This document shows, piece by piece, positions 8,785 through 15,240 of a stretch of DNA of 19,127 nt. The DNA is taken from positions 1 to 19,127 of the forward strand of contig CAYJRR010000089.1 in NCBI GenBank assembly GCA_964372275.1. Direction: 5' to 3'. The position numbers and the translations under genes were made by a program. Source of the stretch: CAYJRR01 sp964372275 [NCBI: uncultured bacterium] (lineage in GTDB: Bacteria; CAYJRR01). How positions within the stretch are numbered: position 1 is the first letter of the stretch; each line of letters begins with the position of its first letter. Under the pieces are notes generated by a model. That model saw nothing but the letters and a program-made list of their open reading frames with translations. It was not told the DNA's origin and searched no databases.

Positions 8785-9494
8785 GCGGCGTCCTGGTCGT
8801 CGTTCCCACCTACAACGAGCGGGAGAACCTTCCGGTCCTGGCCGGCGAGCTGCGCCGCCACCTGCCGCAGGCAGCCCTGCTCGTGGTCGACGACGGATCG
8901 CCCGACGGAACGGGGGAGGAGGCCGATCGACTCGCGGCGGAGCGGCCGGCGGAGGTGCACGTCCTCCACCGTGCGGGGAAGCAGGGACTCGGGAAGGCCT
9001 ACCTCGCCGGTTTCCGCTGGGCGCTCGAACGAGGGTACGACCGGATCGTCCAGATGGACTGCGACTTCAGCCACGACCCGGGGACCGTTCCACGGCTCCT
9101 CGCCGCGCTCGACGGCGGGGCCGACCTGGCGCTCGGAAGCCGCTACGTTCCGGGTGGCGCGACGGTGAACTGGGGGATCGGCCGGAAGCTCCTGAGTCGC
9201 GGCGGCAGCGCCTACGCGCGGACGATCCTGGGGATTCCGTATCGCGACCTGACCGGCGGCTTCAAGGCCTGGCGACGCGAGCTGCTGGCGCGCGTCCCGC
9301 TGGACTCGATCGCCGCGGAGGGGTACTGCTTCCAGATCGAAATGACCTACCGCGCGCATCGACTCGGCGCGACCGTCCGAGAAGTCCCGATCGTCTTCGT
9401 CGATCGCCGGGTCGGACAGTCGAAGATGTCCAGGCGGATCGTGCTGGAGGCGGTCGCGCACGTGTGGCGGATCCGGGGGTCGACGGCGACGTGA
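8781..9494 (+). CDS. Polyprenol (dolichol)-phosphate sugar synthase, GT2 (DPM1-like)
   Basis: Cytoplasmic GT2 glycosyltransferase of 237 residues, predicted to move a hexose (mannose or glucose class) from a nucleotide sugar to undecaprenyl phosphate. Visible motifs are VVPTYNERENLP at the N-terminus, DDGSPDGT at residues 37-44, the metal-binding DxD in QMDCDFSHDP (Asp93, Asp95), GSRYVPGG, DLTGGFKAWRR, GYCFQIEMTYRA and RRVGQSKMS. It lacks the C-terminal membrane helices of type I/II synthases, so it resembles the compact human DPM1 form. A GGAGG is 4 nt before the ATG, which overlaps the lpxB stop. The next gene encodes a GT-C membrane transferase of the class that uses such lipid-linked sugars, so the two probably work as donor maker and user. 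The sugar cannot be read from the sequence. Confidence 0.9.
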   Translation: MSGVLVVVPTYNERENLPVLAGELRRHLPQAALLVVDDGSPDGTGEEADRLAAERPAEVHVLHRAGKQGLGKAYLAGFRWALERGYDRIVQMDCDFSHDPGTVPRLLAALDGGADLALGSRYVPGGATVNWGIGRKLLSRGGSAYARTILGIPYRDLTGGFKAWRRELLARVPLDSIAAEGYCFQIEMTYRAHRLGATVREVPIVFVDRRVGQSKMSRRIVLEAVAHVWRIRGSTAT

Positions 9495-10930
9495 AGGGCC
9501 CCGTGATCCTGGCGATCCTGTTCGCGCTGTTCCGGTTCCCCTTGACGGTGGCGCTCGAGCTCTCCCCCGACGAGGCCTACTACTGGCTCTGGTCCGAGCG
9601 GCTCGACCTGTCCTACTTCGACCACCCGCCGATCGTCGCCTGGTGGATCCGACTTTCGACCGCCGTGTTCGGACGATCGGAGGCGGCGATCCGGCTCCCG
9701 GCGATCGCCTGCGGGATCGTGGTTCCGGTCGCCGCCGCCTATGCCGCGCGGATCCTGTCGCCGCCGTCTCGACGGGACACCGCGGGCCTGGCGACCGCGT
9801 TGATCGTCTGCGCCATGCCGCTGATGCATGCCGGGTCGGTGGTGATCACCCCCGACTCCCCGGCTGCGGCCGCCTGGGCGGTGGCGCTCGCCGCCGTCGC
9901 CGCCGCGCTCGCGGGTCGGACCGGCGCCTGGTACGTCGCCGGCCTCGCGATCGGGATCGGACTGTTGGCGAAGTACACGGTGATCGCCTTCGTCGCGTCG
10001 ATCGGCCTGTTCCTCCTCGCCGACCGGGAGGCGCGCGCCCACCTCCGGACGGTCCATCCCTGGGCGGCGCTGGCGCTGGGGGGGCTCCTCTTCGCGCCCG
10101 TCGTCGTCTGGAACGCCGGCCACGACTGGGTCTCGTTCCGCTTCCAGCTCGACCACGGCGCGGGGGCGGGCCGGGGCGGAGGCCTCGCGGCGCTCGCGGA
10201 GTACCTCCTGGCCCAACTCCTCCTGGTCACCCCGATGGTCGCGATCCTGGTGGTGCGTCACATTCGTCAGGGCGGGGTTGCCGCGAGCCGGCAGGGGGAC
10301 CGGCTGCTGGCGTTCTCCGTCGTTCCCACGTTCCTGCTGTTCGCGGTGACCTCGCTTCGAAGCCCCGCCGAGGCGAACTGGCCGGCCTTCGCCTATCTCG
10401 GCGCGGCGGTGATCGCCGGGCTTTCGCTCGCGCGCGCACGCGAAGGGGAGGGAGGACGCTCGGTGGCGGCGCTCTACCGCAGCGCGGTCGTGGTGGGCGT
10501 GGCCGCATCGATCCTGCTTTCGGTCCATGCCGTGCAGCCGCTGGTGCGAATCAAACGCGATCGGCTCAAGCGCGAGTTCCACGGCTGGTCGGCGCTGGCG
10601 GCCGCGGTCGACGCCGAAGCGGGACCCGACGTCGCGGTGTTCGCCGACTCCTACCGGACCGCCGCGGAGCTCGCCTACTACGGCGCGCCGAGGGCCGCGG
10701 TCGGCGTCCTGCGGAGAAAGCGATCGCGCGCCTCGATGTTCGACCTGTGGCCGGCCCCCGAGATCGCCCCGGGCGGGGACGCGGTCTACGTCGGCTCGCG
10801 CCGCCGGCGGAAGGTCCCTTCGGCATGGCGTCCCCGCTTTGCCGCGGTCGAGTCGCGTACCCTTCCGCCGGGAGTACGGGGCACGCTGTGGCGCCTCCGT
10901 GGATACCAGGCGACGGAGGGTGCGCCGTGA
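9491..10930 (+). CDS. GT-C membrane glycosyltransferase (PMT_2 / ArnT-like, GT39/GT83 superfamily)
   Basis: Integral inner-membrane transferase of 479 residues, expected to use a polyprenyl-phosphate sugar donor and to act on the periplasmic side. The first loop carries the GT-C catalytic acidic pair in SPDEAYYWLW (Asp27, Glu28), followed by YFDHPP at 42-47. Both are characteristic of PMT_2/ArnT-type proteins. Eight or more hydrophobic helices occupy about residues 1-360, including stretches near 75-95, 105-120, 130-150, 155-180, 195-215 and 235-255. A soluble C-terminal domain of roughly 110 residues starts after HAVQPLVRIKRDR. It starts at a GTG overlapping the GT2 stop and ends overlapping the PHP gene. 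The context (between lpxB and waaA-lpxK) suggests lipid A, core or another envelope acceptor. The acceptor is not determinable here. Confidence 0.85.
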   Translation: MKGPVILAILFALFRFPLTVALELSPDEAYYWLWSERLDLSYFDHPPIVAWWIRLSTAVFGRSEAAIRLPAIACGIVVPVAAAYAARILSPPSRRDTAGLATALIVCAMPLMHAGSVVITPDSPAAAAWAVALAAVAAALAGRTGAWYVAGLAIGIGLLAKYTVIAFVASIGLFLLADREARAHLRTVHPWAALALGGLLFAPVVVWNAGHDWVSFRFQLDHGAGAGRGGGLAALAEYLLAQLLLVTPMVAILVVRHIRQGGVAASRQGDRLLAFSVVPTFLLFAVTSLRSPAEANWPAFAYLGAAVIAGLSLARAREGEGGRSVAALYRSAVVVGVAASILLSVHAVQPLVRIKRDRLKREFHGWSALAAAVDAEAGPDVAVFADSYRTAAELAYYGAPRAAVGVLRRKRSRASMFDLWPAPEIAPGGDAVYVGSRRRRKVPSAWRPRFAAVESRTLPPGVRGTLWRLRGYQATEGAP

Positions 10931-12111
10931 TCAAGCGGATCGGCCGCTATCTGCTCCTGGTGGTCGTGCTCGCCGCGGCGGTGGTGATCGTCGACGCGCT
11001 GCGGGTGAAGCTGCCGATCGGATTGCCGGGCGCTCCGGTCGGCGGCGAGATCACCGGCGCGATCCACGTGCACACCATGGCGTCGGACGGCGGGGGATCG
11101 ATCGACGACGTCGTCTCCGCCGCGAAATGGGCCGACCTGTCGTTCGTGGCGATCACCGACCACAACGCCGCGCTCGCCGCCGACGTGGCGGGGACCGACC
11201 GGAGCCACGTGCTGCTCGTCGGCGGCGAGGAGGTCTCGAGCCCCTCGGGACACTTCCTGGCCCTCGGCGTGACCCCCGGATGGCGCGCCGGCGTGCCGAA
11301 AAAAACGGCGCCGCTGCTCGAGGCGGCGAAGCGGGCGAACGCCGCCGTCTTCGTCGCGCACCCGTTCGGCACCCGTCGCGACTGGGAGGATTGGGAGACG
11401 ACCGACTTCGACGGGATGGAGATCTGGAACGGCGATGCGGAGTGGCGCGACAACAACCTCCTCGAGCTCCTGATGTCGGCGCTGATCTACACGGTGAATC
11501 CGGACCTGGCGATGGTGCGGCTCGCCGACCGTCCCGAGGCGGCGCTCGCCAAATGGGACGAGCTCCTCGCCACGCGCCGGGTCGCCGGCATCTGCGGCGC
11601 CGACGCGCACGCGCGCGTTCCGATCGCGTTCGGCCGATCGGTCGGATTCCCGGCATACCTGCGCGTCTTTCGCCTGGCGCGGCAGCACGTCTTCCTTCCC
11701 TACGGCTCGGAGATCGATCCGGCGGCGCGAAGCGCCGACGCGGTGGTGCGCGCGCTGAAGGAGGGGCGGAGCTATTGCGCGATCGACGGCCTGGCGATTG
11801 CGAGCGGGTTCGTCCACCGCATCGAAAGCGGCGAGCGCTCGGCGGGACCGGGCGAGGCGATCGCGTGGACGAAGGGGAGCCGGCTTCGGGTGTCGATCTC
11901 GCCGGCCGGAGGTCGTCCGAGGATCCGGGTCTACAAGGACGGAATCGAGACGTTCGACCGGCGCGGGTGGCGGCTCGACGCGGAGCTTCCCGGCCCCGGT
12001 GTCTACCGGACCGAGGTCTGGTTGCGGCAGCCCGGGATCACCGGCGGACAACGCTGGTCCCCCTGGATCCTCTCCAACCCGATCTACGTCACCGACGGGC
12101 CGCCGCGGTGA
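10927..12111 (+). CDS. Membrane-anchored PHP-domain metallohydrolase
   Basis: A 394-residue protein starting at a GTG that overlaps the GT-C stop. Residues 1-7 carry Lys/Arg and precede one hydrophobic segment (about 8-25), so the rest should lie in the periplasm as a tethered domain. The PHP fold follows with its metal-binding motifs: HVHTMASDG (HxH), FVAITDHN, GGEEVSS, FVAHPFG and ICGADAH. PHP domains hydrolyse phosphoesters using two or three metal ions. The C-terminal 110 residues look like a beta-sandwich ending in SPWILSNPIYV, which I associate with other envelope PHP proteins. No substrate is known. Its place between a GT-C transferase and waaA-lpxK suggests an envelope lipid or glycan phosphate as target (inference). 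It ends overlapping the waaA start in GTGA. Confidence 0.82.
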   Translation: MIKRIGRYLLLVVVLAAAVVIVDALRVKLPIGLPGAPVGGEITGAIHVHTMASDGGGSIDDVVSAAKWADLSFVAITDHNAALAADVAGTDRSHVLLVGGEEVSSPSGHFLALGVTPGWRAGVPKKTAPLLEAAKRANAAVFVAHPFGTRRDWEDWETTDFDGMEIWNGDAEWRDNNLLELLMSALIYTVNPDLAMVRLADRPEAALAKWDELLATRRVAGICGADAHARVPIAFGRSVGFPAYLRVFRLARQHVFLPYGSEIDPAARSADAVVRALKEGRSYCAIDGLAIASGFVHRIESGERSAGPGEAIAWTKGSRLRVSISPAGGRPRIRVYKDGIETFDRRGWRLDAELPGPGVYRTEVWLRQPGITGGQRWSPWILSNPIYVTDGPPR

Positions 12112-14570
12112 CGCGCCGGCGCGGCTCCGAGTGGGTGCCCCTCGCTCGCGCGACGTACGCGGCGGCGGGTCTGTTCGCGGTCCTGCCCGCGATCCCGGTC
12201 GTCGCGGTCGGCAGCCTGCTTTCGCCGCGATGGCGCGCGGGTCTCGGGGAGCGATTGGGATCGATTCCGCCGGGAGTCGACGCGGCCCGGGCGCGCGTCC
12301 CCCGGATCTGGATCCACGCCGCGTCGATCGGCGAGGTGCGGGCCGCGCACCCGTTGCTCGCCCGGCTGCGACAGGAGCGGCCGGAGGCCGGAATCTACCT
12401 CACCACGACCACCCCCGAAGGGGCGAACACGGCAAGGGCGTTGCGTCTCGCCGACGGGGTGGGGCTCCTTCCGGTCGATCTGCCCGGCCTTCCGGGGCGG
12501 CTGTTCGACCGGCTGCGACCGGACGCGTTGGTGCTGCTCGAGACGGAGTTGTGGCCCGAACTCCTTCATGCGGCGCGCCGGCGATCGATCCCCGCGCTGG
12601 TCCTGAACGGTCGGCTCTCGCAGAGGTCGTTCCGCCGGTACCGCTGCGTCCGCGGGCTTCTCGCTCCGGTTCTCGACGACGTGACGGTCTTCGCGATGCA
12701 GGGGGAGGAGGATCGGAACCGGCTCCTCGCGCTGGGGGCCGACCCGGCCCGGGTCCTGCTCCACGGAAACCTCAAGTACGACGCGCTCGACCTTCCGCCC
12801 CCTTCTCCACCCGCGGCGCTTGGCCCCCTCGCCTCGGAACGGACCTGGATCGCCGGCTCGACCCACGACGGGGAGGAGGCGGCCGTCGCCGAAGCCTACC
12901 GGCGTCTCCGCGGCCGGCTGCCGGATCTCCGCCTGGTCGTTGCGCCCCGCCATCTCCGCCGTGTCGGCGACGCGCGGCGGGCGCTCGAGGAGCGGGGGAT
13001 CGAGGTCGTCCTCCGTTCCGCGCTGGGGAACGTGTCGCCACCACCGGGGTGCGCGATCCTGTTGGACACGACGGGAGAGTTGGCCGGCGCCTACGCCGTC
13101 GCCACCGCCGTCTTCGTCGGCGGAAGCCTGGTTCCGCGCGGCGGACACAACCCGCTGGAGCCGCTGGCCCACGCGCGCCCGGTCGCCTTCGGTCCGCACA
13201 CGCACAACTTCCGCGAGGTGACGTCGGCGGTGTTGTCCTCCGGGGGAGGGCGCGTCGTCGCCGCGCCGCCGTGGTCCGACGAACGGCCGTCGCGCGCGGC
13301 GGTCGATCGAACCGGGGAGGCGCTCGCGGCGGCGATGGAGGAGTGGCTGGCCGACCCGGCGTCCGCCCGGCGCGTCGGCACCGCGGCGCGCGCGGCGATC
13401 GTCGCGCGACACGGCGCGGTGGAGGCCGCGCTCCGCCTCCTGGAGCGAGCGCTGGGACCTTCCGATCGGGGAGCGGCGCGCCCGCGGGACCCCGATTGGC
13501 TCGGTCTCGAGCGCCGTCCGTTCGCGCGCGCCGCCGCCACCGTGGCCGCGTCGTGCTACGGCGCGGCGGTCGCCGTCCGCGGCTGGGCCTATGCGGCCGG
13601 CGCCTGGCCGTCGGCGCGCGCCGCCGTGCCGGTCGTCTCGGTCGGGGGCTTGACGGTCGGTGGAGCAGGAAAGACGCCGGCGGTCGTCGAGCTCGCGCGG
13701 CGTCTTCACGCGCGCGGGCGCCGGCCGGCGATCCTCTCCCGCGGCTACGGCGGGGCCGTGGGCGCGGTACCGCGGATCGTCTCCCGCGGAGGATGGGCGA
13801 CCACCGACGCGCACTCCGATCCCGCCGCGTCCGACCCGGCCACGGTCGGGGACGAACCGCTGCTGATCCGGTCGCGCCTCCCGCAGGTGGCGGTGGTGGT
13901 CCACCCGGATCGCGTCGCCGCGGCGGAGGTGGCATGCGACCTGGGGGCCGACGTCCTGCTGCTCGACGACGGGCTCCAACATCGCCGGATCCGGCGCGAT
14001 CTGGAGATCGTCCTGCTCGACGCCCGGCATCCGTTCGGCAACGGACGGCTCCTGCCGGCCGGGCCGATGCGCGAGGGTCCCGCGCGGCTTCGCGCGGCCG
14101 ACCTCGTGATCCTGACGCGCGCGAACGTCGCCGGCGGGTCCGCGACCGCGCGTGCCCAAGCGCGCGTCGTCCTTTCCACCGATGCGCCGATCGCCCGGTT
14201 CGCCCACCGCCTCGGCGGGCTCCACCGCCACGGCGGGCGGACGCAAGGCGCGCGGGCTTTCGCCTTCGCCGGGATCGCCGATCCCGACGGCTTTTTCGAG
14301 ATGCTCCGCGCGTCGGGCGCGACGCTCGCCGGGACGCTCGCCTTCCGCGATCACGCCGCCTACGGCGGAACCGAGGTTGCGGCGATCGAGCGGGAGGCCG
14401 CGGCGTGTGGCGCCGACCTGTTGATCACGACGGAGAAGGACGCGGTCCGCTTCCCGGGAACGACGTGGCCCCTGTTGACCGCGATCCTCTCGTTCGAACC
14501 GATGGAACCGTCGGACGCCGCGGTCGTCGATTCCGCGCTCGATCGCGTGCTGCGCTCGCGGTCCGTCTGA
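12108..14570 (+). CDS. waaA-lpxK: Fusion protein: Kdo transferase (WaaA/KdtA) joined to tetraacyldisaccharide 4'-kinase (LpxK)
   Basis: One uninterrupted 820-residue frame encodes two consecutive lipid A enzymes. Residues 1 to about 448 are WaaA (GT30). They comprise an N-terminal membrane helix (15-38), the catalytic glutamate Glu76 in HAASIGEVRA, METELWP-like LETELWPELL, GSTHDGEE, and FVGGSLVPRGGHNPLEP. Residues from about 465 are LpxK, with ERRPFARAAATVAASCYGA as its N-terminal membrane helix and Walker A GGLTVGGAGKT at 513-523 (Lys522). LSRGYGG, GDEPLLI, DDGLQHRR from Asp620 and FGNGRLLPAGPMRE follow, then the DH motif with His749 and TTEKDAVRF. The linker (about 449-464) is short and Pro/Arg-rich. 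No ATG, GTG or TTG with a ribosome binding site was seen near the LpxK start, so one polypeptide is likely. LpxK adds the 4'-phosphate and WaaA then adds Kdo. Confidence 0.93.
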   Translation: MTRRRGSEWVPLARATYAAAGLFAVLPAIPVVAVGSLLSPRWRAGLGERLGSIPPGVDAARARVPRIWIHAASIGEVRAAHPLLARLRQERPEAGIYLTTTTPEGANTARALRLADGVGLLPVDLPGLPGRLFDRLRPDALVLLETELWPELLHAARRRSIPALVLNGRLSQRSFRRYRCVRGLLAPVLDDVTVFAMQGEEDRNRLLALGADPARVLLHGNLKYDALDLPPPSPPAALGPLASERTWIAGSTHDGEEAAVAEAYRRLRGRLPDLRLVVAPRHLRRVGDARRALEERGIEVVLRSALGNVSPPPGCAILLDTTGELAGAYAVATAVFVGGSLVPRGGHNPLEPLAHARPVAFGPHTHNFREVTSAVLSSGGGRVVAAPPWSDERPSRAAVDRTGEALAAAMEEWLADPASARRVGTAARAAIVARHGAVEAALRLLERALGPSDRGAARPRDPDWLGLERRPFARAAATVAASCYGAAVAVRGWAYAAGAWPSARAAVPVVSVGGLTVGGAGKTPAVVELARRLHARGRRPAILSRGYGGAVGAVPRIVSRGGWATTDAHSDPAASDPATVGDEPLLIRSRLPQVAVVVHPDRVAAAEVACDLGADVLLLDDGLQHRRIRRDLEIVLLDARHPFGNGRLLPAGPMREGPARLRAADLVILTRANVAGGSATARAQARVVLSTDAPIARFAHRLGGLHRHGGRTQGARAFAFAGIADPDGFFEMLRASGATLAGTLAFRDHAAYGGTEVAAIEREAAACGADLLITTEKDAVRFPGTTWPLLTAILSFEPMEPSDAAVVDSALDRVLRSRSV

Positions 14571-14582
14571 CGGTCGATCGGA

Positions 14583-15065
14583 TCAGCGGCGCGTGCCGGC
14601 GCCGGCGGACGACGAGCGCTCCGGGGTCGACGAGTCCTGGGTCGTCCCGCGCGGCGCGTTGGAACCGCAGCCGGCCGTTCCGGTCTGCATCGGCTTCTTG
14701 GCGAGACGCAGAGTGATCGGCGCACCCTCTGGACGAAAGCCCAACGACGTCCCCACGTGGAGGTAGACGCCGGGCGCGACCATGCTCTCGTAGTAGACGT
14801 CGGCGAGGTCGACTTTCGCGCCGTCGACCCGGACGATCGGCAGACCGGTTGCGAGGTCCGCCTCGACGACCGTCACGTTCGCCGGCTTGAACGGATGGAG
14901 CGACGGACGGAGCGCGATCGACGGGGCCATCCGCATTGCGCGGGCCGCCTCGCCGACGCGGGCGAACAGCGGCTTGGCGAGCCACTCGTTGGTGAAGGCC
15001 GATGCCGTCGCGGAGACGATCAGCGCGGCGGCGACGACGATTCCGGTACAGCGGACGGTCCTCAT
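14583..15065 (-). CDS. Small secreted protein of unknown function
   Basis: I do not recognise this 160-residue protein. It begins with a signal peptide (MRTVRCTGIVVAAALIVSATASA), with cleavage likely before FTNEWLAKPLF. The mature part has no membrane segment. It contains the phrases RPSLHPFKPANVTVVEADL and VDGAKVDLADVYYESMVAPG, which suggest a small beta-rich domain. After about residue 125 it runs into a low-complexity Ser/Thr/Gly-rich tail (TTQDSSTPERSSSAGAGTRR) with one cysteine just before it. Codon use is GC-rich at third positions like its neighbours. The start is strongly supported by GGAGG 7 nt upstream. It follows the branching enzyme gene on the same strand after 175 nt and ends 12 nt from the oppositely oriented waaA-lpxK stop. 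Confidence 0.75.
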   Translation of the reverse strand: MRTVRCTGIVVAAALIVSATASAFTNEWLAKPLFARVGEAARAMRMAPSIALRPSLHPFKPANVTVVEADLATGLPIVRVDGAKVDLADVYYESMVAPGVYLHVGTSLGFRPEGAPITLRLAKKPMQTGTAGCGSNAPRGTTQDSSTPERSSSAGAGTRR

Positions 15066-15240
15066 GACGTTTCCTCCCGTGTGAGTCTGAACGCGCCTTC
15101 AGCAATGGCCGTGCCGCGCGAGGGCGCGCGACCGGATCGCGATCGGGAAGGTGTTTTTCGCCGCCGCCGCGACCGTGCCGGCGGGCCGGTGCGTCGGCTG
15201 CGGCATCGTCTCGTCAGGCGTTGGGAGCGCGAGTAGCCAG
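15066..15240 (-). other. Intergenic leader between branching enzyme and small secreted protein
   Basis: This 175-nt gap is the only sizeable non-coding stretch in the window. It holds the ribosome binding site above and a short inverted repeat at 15087-15102 (arms CTGAA / TTCAG, 6-nt loop) just upstream of it. A 10-bp palindrome GATCGCGATC lies at 15135-15144, and a T5 run at 15153-15157 on the plus strand. A GC-rich imperfect hairpin near 15176-15193 has no T-run after it on either strand. I see no convincing sigma-70 -35/-10 pair, although the gap is long enough to carry a promoter for the small gene. Confidence 0.4.
15073..15077 (-). promoter_or_regulatory. Ribosome binding site of the small secreted protein gene
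   Basis: On the minus strand GGAGG (within GGGAGGAA) lies 7 nt before the ATG at 15065. It is one of the best Shine-Dalgarno sequences in the window and argues that this short gene is real. Confidence 0.65.

Noticed and set aside
11299-11305. A7 run in the PHP gene as a possible frameshift site
   Set aside because: The frame reads CCG AAA AAA ACG, which does not fit the usual slippery heptamer phase, and the zero frame continues through a complete PHP protein.
12084-14354. Long minus-strand open frame opposite waaA-lpxK
   Set aside because: Shadow of the fusion gene: low-complexity Arg/Asp/Val-rich translation with no motifs or credible start.
14425-15105. Alternative minus-strand frame overlapping the small secreted protein
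   Set aside because: It has no signal peptide or ribosome binding site and overlaps the LpxK C-terminus. The 14583-15065 frame is better supported.
15130-15195. Possible intrinsic terminator in the 15066-15240 gap
   Set aside because: The T5 run at 15153-15157 follows only a loopless palindrome on the plus strand. The GC-rich imperfect hairpin near 15176-15193 has no T-run after it on either strand.
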